Shown: piece after piece, positions 25,044-32,583 of the stretch | How the letters are laid out: each line of letters opens with the position of its first letter | Position numbering within the stretch: position 1 is the stretch's first letter | NCBI GenBank assembly: GCA_964655475.1 | Contig: CAZZMO010000004.1 | Span: forward strand, 1-64,000 | From: VGMA01 sp964655475 | Lineage (GTDB): Bacteria; Chlamydiota; Chlamydiia; Chlamydiales; VGMA01 | Length of the DNA stretch: 64,000 bases | Reading direction: 5' to 3' | The notes under the pieces: model-generated | The model's database searches: none | Seen by the model: only the letters and a program-made list of their open reading frames with translations | Told to the model about the DNA's origin: nothing | Program-made: the position numbers and the translations under genes

Positions 25044-26224
25044 TGCCTGTCTACCGCTATCAAGCTTTAAATCAGCATGGAAAGAAGATGGAAGGGGTCA
25101 TCAACGCTGACTGTGTAGAGATGGCCAAAGAGCGGCTTAAGAAGCAGAAAATCATTGTCACGAAGCTTTTACTCGACTCTTCCAAAGGGGAAAAGATCAA
25201 GCTCTCAGGGGGGCATCTACTCGATTTTACAAGGGATATGGCAAATCTTCTTCAATCTGGAATGCCGCTATATGAAAGTCTTTTGATCATCGAAGAGAAA
25301 AGGATGGGTTCAAAAGATCACCGCCTCTTTTTAGACCTCGCTGATCAGGTGAAGCAAGGAAGACAGCTTTCAGAGGTGCTCGAAGATTATCCAAAAAGTT
25401 TTAATCCCGTCTATATCGCTATGATTGGCGCTGGAGAAGAGACAGGTTCGCTGAGCGATGTCTTCTCTCAGCTTGCTAAAGTGATAGCGAGAGAGCAAAA
25501 ATTGAAAAAGCAGATGGGGACAGCGCTGATCTATCCGGCCTTTCTCTTTACGTTTTGTATCATGGTCATTTTAGCGCTCTTTTTGTTTGTGATCCCTTCG
25601 ATGAAAGAGCTGATGGAGGGGAGAAAGCTCCACCCGCTAACGCAAATGATCCTCACTTTGAGCCACTACCTCTCGTTTCATAAAACGCTCCTCTTTAGCG
25701 GTACTGGGTCAGTGATTGCCCTCTCGATTCTCTTTTGCAAAAGCAAACGAGGTAAGAATTTTTTCAAACATATGATGCTCTATACCCCACTTTTGAAGAA
25801 AATGGGGTCCCTGTCGATCCTGATCCGTTTTTCAAGAACCCTCGGTATTCTCTTGAAGTGTTCAGTCCCTTTAACATCGGCTCTTCGATTAGCAAAAAAG
25901 GTGATGAATCACCCTCAATATGAGGAGGCGATTACTAGGGCAGAGCAGAAGATCATCGAGGGAAAAAAACTCTCTTTAGAGCTGAAAGAGAGTCCTTGGT
26001 TCCCCCCAATGATGGTTCGGATGATCGCGACAGCTGAAGAAGTGGGGAAAATGGATGAAATGCTTCTCCACGTTGCAGAAATTTACGAAGAGGACCTCGA
26101 AAAGTCCTTGCAACAATTCACGAGCTTGTTACAACCTATAATGTTGTTAATCTTAGGGCTGATTGTCGGGGTGGTATTATTATCGGTCTTGCTCCCCCTG
26201 ACAGATGTCAGTTCTTTTTTGTAG
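25043..26224 (+). CDS. gspF: Type II secretion inner-membrane platform protein GspF
   Basis: A 393-residue protein with two T2SSF domains. The N-terminus YRYQALNQHGKKMEGVINAD is diagnostic. Each domain has the PxxF/GE signature (FNPVYIAMIGAGEETGSL, then FPPMMVRMIATAEEVGKM), and three membrane segments are present (about residues 168-190, 216-236 and 362-385). It couples the ATPase to the pseudopilus. The start codon overlaps the gspE stop (TAATG), so the genes are translationally coupled. Confidence 0.92.
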   Translation: MPVYRYQALNQHGKKMEGVINADCVEMAKERLKKQKIIVTKLLLDSSKGEKIKLSGGHLLDFTRDMANLLQSGMPLYESLLIIEEKRMGSKDHRLFLDLADQVKQGRQLSEVLEDYPKSFNPVYIAMIGAGEETGSLSDVFSQLAKVIAREQKLKKQMGTALIYPAFLFTFCIMVILALFLFVIPSMKELMEGRKLHPLTQMILTLSHYLSFHKTLLFSGTGSVIALSILFCKSKRGKNFFKHMMLYTPLLKKMGSLSILIRFSRTLGILLKCSVPLTSALRLAKKVMNHPQYEEAITRAEQKIIEGKKLSLELKESPWFPPMMVRMIATAEEVGKMDEMLLHVAEIYEEDLEKSLQQFTSLLQPIMLLILGLIVGVVLLSVLLPLTDVSSFL

Positions 26225-26232
26225 GAGAAATT

Positions 26233-26664
26233 ATGAAGGTCAAAAGAAAACATCCCATGACTCTCTTAGAGATCATGATCGTTATTTTCATCATTGGCAT
26301 AATAGGCAGTGTTATCGGTTATAACATGAAGGGAAGCCTAGAAGAGGGAAAAGCCTTTAAGAGTGAGCAGGGTTCAAAACAGGTCTATGATATCCTCACC
26401 TTGGAAATTGCCAAAGGGGGGAGAATCGAAGATATAGTAGAGAATCCAGAGCGCTATTTGGATAAATCAGGATTCGCGAAAAATCCTAAAAAACTTTTAC
26501 AAGATGGATGGGGACAAGATTATCTCATCATCAGAAATGGGGTCGATGATCTTTTCGTGGTCTCTCACGACTATTTGAGATATAGAGAGAAGAAGAACCT
26601 CGATCTAGAAGATCTTAAGGAAAAGTTTCCATGGATGGCCGTCGAAGAAGCCCCTTCACGCTAA
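26233..26664 (+). CDS. gspG: Major pseudopilin-like protein GspG
   Basis: A 143-residue type IV pilin-like protein. The prepilin leader MKVKRKHP is followed by MTLLEIMIVIFIIGIIGSVI, with Glu at +5 of the processed helix. The residue before the expected cleavage is Pro, not the usual Gly. After the helix come GQDYLIIRNGVDDLFVVS and the DGWGQDYL segment found in GspG where calcium and a C-terminal loop bind. It would form the periplasmic pseudopilus. Ribosome site AGGAG lies just ahead. The next gene begins within its last 34 bases. Confidence 0.8.
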   Translation: MKVKRKHPMTLLEIMIVIFIIGIIGSVIGYNMKGSLEEGKAFKSEQGSKQVYDILTLEIAKGGRIEDIVENPERYLDKSGFAKNPKKLLQDGWGQDYLIIRNGVDDLFVVSHDYLRYREKKNLDLEDLKEKFPWMAVEEAPSR

Positions 26665-27080
26665 TAGAGATTCTTCTCTGTTTTGCCCTCCTGACCATTT
26701 TTGGATCGCTCGCGGCCTTGCAAGGATTCCGCTCGATTCAAGAATTTCGCTACAAGCAATCGGTGGGTAAACTCCGTGAAGAGCTCACCTTTGTCAATCA
26801 TTTGTCCCTCTCTTCCCAAGTCGATATCCACTTCACTCTTTACTGGGATCGAGGAACCCTGACAGGGGTTTACTTTCTCGACGATTCTGATAGATCCCTC
26901 GACCCTCTTTTGAGAAAAACGAGAACCTTCCCGAAGATTTCCCACCTTGAACTCGACCACACCCCTTTGAAAGAGCCGATGACACTCACTTTTTCCCCTA
27001 ATACCCGAGCTCTTACCCAGCATATAGTCGTGACAGTTTCCTCTACTTCAGGGGATGAATCGACCTTTACGATCTCCTGA
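26631..27080 (+). CDS. Minor pseudopilin-like protein (GspH/I type)
   Basis: A 149-residue protein with the leader MDGRRRSP and the hydrophobic prepilin helix FTLIEILLCFALLTIFGSLA, again with Glu at +5 and Pro instead of Gly before the cleavage point. The C-terminal part is beta-rich (VDIHFTLYWDRGTLTGVYFL) as in minor pseudopilins of the GspH/FimT fold. It overlaps gspG by 34 bases and has an AAGGAAAAG ribosome site inside that gene. I cannot separate GspH from GspI by eye. Confidence 0.75.
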   Translation: MDGRRRSPFTLIEILLCFALLTIFGSLAALQGFRSIQEFRYKQSVGKLREELTFVNHLSLSSQVDIHFTLYWDRGTLTGVYFLDDSDRSLDPLLRKTRTFPKISHLELDHTPLKEPMTLTFSPNTRALTQHIVVTVSSTSGDESTFTIS

Positions 27081-27139
27081 TTTTAATTGATTCTTAATAA
27101 TCGATCCTGTATAACCTTTCCTTCGGAAGGAAGGTTAGT

Positions 27140-27391
27140 ATGTATAAAATCATTCCATTATTGCTGATCATGGTGGCGCCACTTTTAGCTAATGAGCCGC
27201 GCTATCAGATTGAGCCTAAAGCAAAACCACTCATTCGCGTCGAGCGAAAGAAGGCAAAAGGGAATACGCTTCAGTATGCTCTGAAAATGGACCCTGAGCC
27301 AGCACTTCTCTCATTGGATGGGAAGCTTGTGAAAGAGAGAAAAGGAAATGTCTCTTTGGGTGCAGAGCTGACAGCGGGTGTTCGCTGGTAG
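27140..27391 (+). CDS. Small exported basic protein at the end of the type II secretion operon
   Basis: An 83-residue protein with a signal peptide (MYKIIPLLLIMVAPLLA, then NEPRYQ). The mature 65 residues are basic (EPKAKPLIRVERKKAKGNTL) and end in GAELTAGVRW. The ribosome site AAGGAAGG is strong. I recognise no family. Being 59 bases after the last pseudopilin it could be part of the operon and act in the periplasm. Confidence 0.6.
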   Translation: MYKIIPLLLIMVAPLLANEPRYQIEPKAKPLIRVERKKAKGNTLQYALKMDPEPALLSLDGKLVKERKGNVSLGAELTAGVRW

Positions 27392-27464
27392 TTATTGACT
27401 ATTAGGTGGTTTTACATTGGATGTGACAGATTTGGTAGGATGAGACCAACTTAAGGGGTATCTC

Positions 27465-28364
27465 ATGAACTATCGAGTATATGTTACAAACAGTGATTCA
27501 ACAGTATCTGTCATTGAAAATAGAGAGGTTATTGCAACGTTTCCTTCTCTAGCGGGCCTCGCTGGTATTACTCTGACACCAGATGGAAAAAAAATCTTGG
27601 TGGTGAGTGCTGATACCAATCGAGTCGTTATTTATGATTCCTCTGATTATAAAGAATTAGCGAACATTACAGTCGGAAAATTTCCCTGGAACATTGTCAC
27701 GACTCTAGATGGAAAGTTCGCCTATGTCACAAACACACAAGGCAACAGCATCTCTATCATTGATGTCGAAACACATAAAGTGATCAAAACGATTACTATG
27801 GGAAGATATGATGCTCCATGGGGCCTTGCAGTTTCACCTGATGGGAAATATATTTACGGTACCAATCTCAAGAATGGAACCATTTTTAAAATCGACCCCA
27901 TTACCCAAGCAATCGTAGGAGATCCGATCATTGCTGGATCTTTCCCCTATGAGATGGCCGTTACGAGAGATAGTCTTTCTGCTTACACAGCCAACTATTT
28001 TGATGCTACAGTTTCTTTTGTACCCTTTGCAGCTGATCCAATTGTTGTCCAAGAGATCCCTGTAGATCAGGAACCTTATGGCATTGCTGTCACCCCCGAT
28101 GGAAAATATTCCTACGTAACAAGCCTCATCCAGCACAACGTTACCGTGATCGATAATAGTACACATAAAGTTCTCTCTCCCTCAATTGCTGTAGGGAAAG
28201 AGCCCTCTTATATGGCAGTATCTCCCGATGGAATATTCCTCTACGTCGTCAATTCAGGGAGCAATTCAGTCTCTGTAATCGAAATTGCAAAGCAACAAGA
28301 GGTCGATTCCATCCCCGTAGGAGTGGTCCCCATCTGCATCGCCACTTACCCTTCCGCGTTCTAA
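27465..28364 (+). CDS. YVTN-family beta-propeller protein
   Basis: A 299-residue protein made almost entirely of about 40-residue blades of the YVTN type, for example FAYVTNTQGNSISIIDVETH followed by a KVIKTITMG strand and PWGLAVSPDGKYIYGTN. About seven blades can be counted, enough for a closed propeller. It starts directly in the first blade (MNYRVYVTNSDSTVSVIEN) and no signal peptide is seen, so it is probably cytosolic or exported by a non-Sec route. Function of the family is mostly ligand or protein binding; some are surface proteins in archaea. It is a more divergent relative of the three tandem genes at 52-55 kb. AAGGGG ribosome site. Confidence 0.85.
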   Translation: MNYRVYVTNSDSTVSVIENREVIATFPSLAGLAGITLTPDGKKILVVSADTNRVVIYDSSDYKELANITVGKFPWNIVTTLDGKFAYVTNTQGNSISIIDVETHKVIKTITMGRYDAPWGLAVSPDGKYIYGTNLKNGTIFKIDPITQAIVGDPIIAGSFPYEMAVTRDSLSAYTANYFDATVSFVPFAADPIVVQEIPVDQEPYGIAVTPDGKYSYVTSLIQHNVTVIDNSTHKVLSPSIAVGKEPSYMAVSPDGIFLYVVNSGSNSVSVIEIAKQQEVDSIPVGVVPICIATYPSAF

Positions 28365-28386
28365 AGCTCACATCTTGGAAAAGAAG

Positions 28387-28415
28387 AAGAGCCTAGCGCA
28401 AAGCGCTTGGCTCTT
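28387..28415. terminator. Strong hairpin after the YVTN gene
   Basis: AAGAGCC-T-AGCGC pairs with GCGCT-T-GGCTCTT around an AAA loop, a 12-pair stem with one T-T mismatch, 23 bases after the stop at 28364. It is followed by C-rich, not T-rich, DNA. The same kind of hairpin plus a downstream CAAAGCTTCG word (28433-28442) is seen after the YVTN gene ending at 53006. Confidence 0.65.
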
Positions 28416-28532
28416 CCCCTTCCCCCTACCGTCAAAGCTTCGTAAAAGCGCGGCAGCCTCTTTATTTAAAAAATCCACAACTTACTAATATTAAATTACA
28501 TAAGTATATATTTTGCAAATTTGCAGGAGAAA

Positions 28533-28614
28533 TGTAAAAATGAGGCTCAAAATTACAATTGAGTTGTAAAAATGCGACCCCTAAAGCGCTTGTTAAAAGT
28601 GTCCCCCCAAAGCT
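28533..28614. repeat. Three imperfect direct repeats, possible IS21-like end
   Basis: Copies of a TGTAAAAATG-type word start at 28533, 28565 and 28591 (TGTTAAAAGTG in the last), with the second and third followed by a C-run and AAAGC. Spaced direct repeats of this form are typical of IS21-family ends. No istA or istB is present in the window, so this would be a relic. Stretch 28416-29015 holds no intact gene; besides this and the DUF4143 relic I see nothing else. Confidence 0.3.
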
Positions 28615-28633
28615 TTTTTCTTTTAGGCCCTAG

Positions 28634-28762
28634 GAAATTCATAGTGCTGCTTTAGAAGGTTTAATAGCGCAACATCTTAAAGCATGGATAGACGATCAAG
28701 AAGCAGATTTTGTACTCTACTGGAAAGACTGTTTATTCTCTATTGAGGTCAAAGATCCTTGA
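28634..28762 (+). pseudogene. Relic of a DUF4143/AAA-type ATPase gene
   Basis: A 42-codon open stretch with no start codon, between TAG 28631-28633 and TGA 28760-28762, reads EIHSAALEGLIAQHLKAWID, then DQEADFVLYWKDCLFSIEVK. This resembles the C-terminal DUF4143 domain of AAA+ ATPases related to restriction nucleases (AL-EGL-AQHL-AW, then a D-Y-W-R strand and AIEVK). The rest of the gene is missing. Such genes are often mobile. Confidence 0.45.
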
Positions 28763-29015
28763 TGCAAGATGGAATTCACTTGGGTACAAGAGACTGTCCA
28801 CAAACTAAGCTTCTGTCAATTTTTCGGTTCTTTTGAACTGATTTTTGTCTCCCTACATATAGAAAAATAATTTTTACTTCTTTGTGTAATTCTATTTTGA
28901 GTTTTTATTAAATTGTTTAATTGCATGGTGCGTGTTTTTGTAAGATAGAGAGACTCTCGTGGTGAAAAAATCTACGATAGGATACATTGAAGATTGATAT
29001 AGATTGGGAGCTCTA

Positions 29016-31586
29016 ATGAAACTACGATACCTTATTGCTGGATGTATGATTGTGAATGCCCTTGCGATTGCTGATGGGCCACCTGCATTTGTTAAAGAAC
29101 TGAAACCTCGGATGCCTGAATGGAGAATGGAAGTGATCCGCTCTTATGATGGCGAAGCGAATCCTGCGGAGATTATCTTTTTTGAAGAGCAGGGTGAGCA
29201 GGAAATGCCGGTGAAAAAACTGGTCATGCACCCGACGGGAAGAATTAAAGAAGAGACTGACCTTACTTTAGTCGAAGGGGCAGTCAAACAAGCTGTGCCG
29301 CATGGTGTTTCTATCCTCTTTTCTGCTACAGGAGAGCTCGAATCGGTGACTCATTACGACAAGGGAGTAGAGCATGGCTTAAAAGAGATCTATTATCCAA
29401 ATGGTGAGGTCAAAGAATCTCTCTCTTTTATGCATGGACAAAAGCATGGAGCGTGCCACTCATTTTTCGAATCTGGTGTGAAAAAAGAGGAGCGGCAATA
29501 CGTTCAAGATAAGCTCGAAGGGGAAGTGTGGATCTATTACCCAAGTGGTAAAAGACAAAAGATGGTCCCTTATCATAACAATTTGATGCATGGGGAATAC
29601 CTCGAGTGGCATGAAAATGGGCTTGTGAAATGTCGAGCCTTTTACCATGAAGGGAAGCTCCACTCAAAAGATAAGCAGCCTGCAGTCACAAAATATGATG
29701 AATTTCGCACTGTAATTGAAGTGCAAGAGTTTCAGAAAGGGGTCCCTTTCGGAATCCATTGCAGCTACTACCCGAATGGGCAGGTGAAAGATCACCTCGA
29801 GTACAAAGATGGGGAATTTCATGGAACGAATAAAGCCTTTTCTGAAAAAGGGGAGCTCGTTGCAGAAGGATCCTTCGATCGAGGGACTCCCATCGGTAAA
29901 CATTGGCGCAAGTATACAAATGGACGCTTTTCTTACATCGCACATTACGACAACAAAGGACAATTGAAAGAGCCAATTTTCGAATACAATGAAAATGGGC
30001 AGTGCATTGCTCAGTACAAAGTAAAGGGAAAGAGTTTCGAAGGGGAATACAAAGAGTGGTATCCTTCTGGTCAAATTGCCAAAGATTTCTTCTATGTAGA
30101 TGGCAATCTGTCTGAAGAGCAGCTCGAATTTCATGAGAATGGAAAGCCGAAAACCTCTTTTGTCTGCAAAGAGGGGAAATATGATGGGAAGTTCCAAGCC
30201 TGGTTTGCAGATGGAAGTGTTGCCAAAAAGGCCTTCTTCAAAGAGGGAATCCCTGATGGAGACATGAGAGAGTGGCACGAAAATGGGGAGCCAAAGTTGA
30301 AAGCCCACTTCAAAGAGGGGAAACTGAACGGCTCTTACCAAGAGTGGAATTCTAAAGGAACTCTGATTGTAAAAGGTGGCTACGAAGAGGGAGAGAGACA
30401 AGGGCCTTTCCAAATGTGGGATGAAAATGGGGATCTCGTTCTCGACGCAAGCTATGTCCACGGACGTCTTACAGGCACGATGACAAAAAATGCGACAAGA
30501 GATCAGCCTTTAGAAGTGATCGAATTCCAAGATGGGAAAAAACATGGTAAATTCCTCGAGAATTGGTCGAATGGAAAAACAAAGCTCAAAGGATTTTACC
30601 AAAACGATCTTCCAGAAGGGCTCATGCAGGGATGGTTTGAAGATGGGAAGCTCGCCTTTAGCCGCTTTTACAAAGGGGGCGTTCCAGTAGGTGAGCAAAA
30701 AGATTACTACCCTGCGCAAAATATTGTAGAAAAGGATCGGGATCAGATCGCAAAGGTCACATACTACAATAGTGAAGGGAAGCTTCATGGTGAGCAAAAA
30801 ACTTTCTATCCAAATGGTACTGTTCAGACCGTCATCAACTATCAGATGGGAGATCTCCATGGGATGAAAGCGAGATGGGACGAAGAGGGAAATCTTCGGG
30901 AAGAAGCTTTCTATGAAGAAGGGAAGCTCGAAGGGAGATACTTTGAAATCGATCCTCAAGGAAGAGAAGTGATCTATTTCTACGAAAAGAATAAAAAAGA
31001 GGGACCCTACGAAGTCTTTTATCCAACACATCCTCGCTACGGTAAAGTTAAAGCGATTTCTGCTACCTACAAAAAAGGGAAGGTAGATGGGGAAGTGATT
31101 GAGTACAATGAAACAGGGGCAAAAATGGCCTCTACTATGTACAAAGAGGGGAAAAAAGAGGGGACAGCCCACTTTTTTGATACCCGAGGACTCCTTTTAC
31201 AAAAGACCCAATTCAAAGATGATCAAAGAAATGGGGAGACAGTGCAATACTATCCGAATGGTAGAGTGTACAAAATTACCCCTTACCTCAATGATTTACA
31301 AGAAGGGGAAGAGCAAACCTACTACGCTGATGGTACGCTATCGAGCTCTTCAGTCTATGTTAAAGGTAAGCTCAGTGGCCTTTCCAAGGCGTGGAACGAA
31401 GAGGGAATCTTGGTATTCGAAGGGGAATACAAAGATGGGGCAAGGCATGGGAAATTCAATAAATACTACGACTCAGGAAAGCCTCGCATCATGCAATCTT
31501 TTGAAGAGGACCGTCTCGTTGGCACGAAAAAAACCTTTGATAGCGAAGGAAACATGAAAGAAGTCGCTGCCCAACAGTTAGATTGA
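29016..31586 (+). CDS. Exported MORN_2 (YwqK-type) repeat protein
   Basis: An 856-residue protein with a signal peptide (MKLRYLIAGCMIVNALAIA) and more than 25 repeats of the MORN_2/YwqK unit, about 23 residues each, of the form 'G-x-x-x-x-W-x-x-N-G-x-x-x-x-x-x-x-Y-x-x-G-K-x-H/x-G', for example EWHENGEPKLKAHFKEGKLN. They form a long beta-hairpin ribbon or solenoid. Such repeats are common in chlamydial and other host-associated proteins, often as surface or host-interaction scaffolds; the actual role is unknown. It does not end in an aromatic barrel motif, so it is likely periplasmic or secreted. ATG 29016 is preferred over TTG 29004 because of GGGAG spacing and the signal peptide. It is free-standing with a 650-base upstream gap. 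Confidence 0.85.
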   Translation: MKLRYLIAGCMIVNALAIADGPPAFVKELKPRMPEWRMEVIRSYDGEANPAEIIFFEEQGEQEMPVKKLVMHPTGRIKEETDLTLVEGAVKQAVPHGVSILFSATGELESVTHYDKGVEHGLKEIYYPNGEVKESLSFMHGQKHGACHSFFESGVKKEERQYVQDKLEGEVWIYYPSGKRQKMVPYHNNLMHGEYLEWHENGLVKCRAFYHEGKLHSKDKQPAVTKYDEFRTVIEVQEFQKGVPFGIHCSYYPNGQVKDHLEYKDGEFHGTNKAFSEKGELVAEGSFDRGTPIGKHWRKYTNGRFSYIAHYDNKGQLKEPIFEYNENGQCIAQYKVKGKSFEGEYKEWYPSGQIAKDFFYVDGNLSEEQLEFHENGKPKTSFVCKEGKYDGKFQAWFADGSVAKKAFFKEGIPDGDMREWHENGEPKLKAHFKEGKLNGSYQEWNSKGTLIVKGGYEEGERQGPFQMWDENGDLVLDASYVHGRLTGTMTKNATRDQPLEVIEFQDGKKHGKFLENWSNGKTKLKGFYQNDLPEGLMQGWFEDGKLAFSRFYKGGVPVGEQKDYYPAQNIVEKDRDQIAKVTYYNSEGKLHGEQKTFYPNGTVQTVINYQMGDLHGMKARWDEEGNLREEAFYEEGKLEGRYFEIDPQGREVIYFYEKNKKEGPYEVFYPTHPRYGKVKAISATYKKGKVDGEVIEYNETGAKMASTMYKEGKKEGTAHFFDTRGLLLQKTQFKDDQRNGETVQYYPNGRVYKITPYLNDLQEGEEQTYYADGTLSSSSVYVKGKLSGLSKAWNEEGILVFEGEYKDGARHGKFNKYYDSGKPRIMQSFEEDRLVGTKKTFDSEGNMKEVAAQQLD

Positions 31587-31646
31587 TTTCAATATTAATT
31601 CCGTCTATAATATCTCCTTATTATTAACTTTAATAAGGAGATGTTT

Positions 31647-32006
31647 ATGTCTTTTAAAATTTTACCATATGATGTACCTACAATACTTACTCAAGCCGAT
31701 CTCGAACAACAAGAGATAGAAGAGGGTGGTTCGTGGCAGCCCTGCTATTCAGATTCGATTTTTAAAATTAGAGAAATCGCTGACCCGACTATTCAAGGTA
31801 GAGTCCTTTACGAAGTAACAAGACTCTTAGCAGTAAGAGAGCAATATCCCTTAGGTAAGAGGGTCTTTGTAAGCTTTGATGAGGTTATCGCTCTTAAAAT
31901 TGATAAAGCAACAGGAATGTCAGAGCGGCCAGAACTTCGAGGATGGGTATTCGAAACTATGCTACGAGGCGATTGTAGCGGCTATGTTGTGAAAAGAATC
32001 AGGTAA
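31647..32006 (+). CDS. Small soluble protein of unknown function
   Basis: A 119-residue protein with no signal peptide or membrane helix. It contains SWQPCYSDSIFKIREIADPT and YPLGKRVFVSFDEVIALKID, a mixed alpha/beta pattern. I recognise no family. The start is ATG 31647, since AAGGAG ends right against an earlier ATG at 31641 but is six bases from this one. The last eight bases overlap rsmD tail-to-tail. Confidence 0.6.
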   Translation: MSFKILPYDVPTILTQADLEQQEIEEGGSWQPCYSDSIFKIREIADPTIQGRVLYEVTRLLAVREQYPLGKRVFVSFDEVIALKIDKATGMSERPELRGWVFETMLRGDCSGYVVKRIR

Positions 32007-32583
32007 TAACTTCTACTTTTCCCATAACGAAGTGGAGAAGCTGGGTTGTCCCCACTTTTCTCGTGCTTTTGAGGAGAAAGTTTTGAAACGTAGCAGAGCC
32101 AAGCTTGCTTGGATTGTGAAGGCTCTCTTCAACAAAGATCCAGGCATTTGGTGATAAGAGCGTTTGCTTTCGATCGAGAAGCTGGAGAAGGTCTGTGAGA
32201 AGAGGCGGCGCTGCTTCGTAAGGTGGATCGATGTAGAGGATGTCGAAAGGGGGACCTTGGTACAGGGATAGGGCTTTTAGAGCATCTGACTCGAGGACGA
32301 GGGTCTCTTCTTTGATCTCCAGGGTTTCGAGATTTTTTCTGATGGTAACGACTGCAGAGTGGCTATGGTCGATGAAGGTTGCCCGTTTAGCACCGCGGCT
32401 TAAAGCTTCAATTCCCATAGCGCCGCTCCCCGCAAAAAGATCGAGGAAATGGGCATCTTCGATCGCTCCTTGGCAGATATTAAATACTGATGCGCGTAAT
32501 TTTTCAGAAGTTGGGCGCGTCTCTCCCCCACGAGGAGTCGAAAGGACTCTCCCTTTGTAAATTCCAGATGTAATACGAGTCAT
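31999..32583 (-). CDS. rsmD: 16S rRNA (guanine966-N2)-methyltransferase RsmD
   Basis: A 194-residue enzyme that methylates G966 of 16S rRNA in the assembled 30S particle. It has the family opening MTRITSGIYKGRVLSTPRGG, then RPTSEKLRASVFNI, the SAM site FLDLFAGSGAMGIEALSRGA, and the catalytic DILYIDPPYE (DPPY motif). Length is usual. The start overlaps the VWA-domain gene by 4 bases (ATGA), so it is coupled as the last gene of the leftward operon. Confidence 0.93.
   Translation of the reverse strand: MTRITSGIYKGRVLSTPRGGETRPTSEKLRASVFNICQGAIEDAHFLDLFAGSGAMGIEALSRGAKRATFIDHSHSAVVTIRKNLETLEIKEETLVLESDALKALSLYQGPPFDILYIDPPYEAAPPLLTDLLQLLDRKQTLLSPNAWIFVEESLHNPSKLGSATFQNFLLKSTRKVGTTQLLHFVMGKVEVIT

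Noticed and set aside
29664..30461. 265-codon open frame antisense to the MORN gene
   Set aside because: Repetitive coding DNA on the plus strand gives an open antisense frame; its Phe/Leu-rich product mirrors the repeats.
30510..31172. 220-codon antisense frame in the MORN gene
   Set aside because: Same reason: shadow of MORN repeats, no independent signals.
29328..31560. Possible CRISPR or DNA repeat array in the MORN gene
   Set aside because: The periodicity is at protein level (about 23 residues); DNA units are not identical and there are no spacers.
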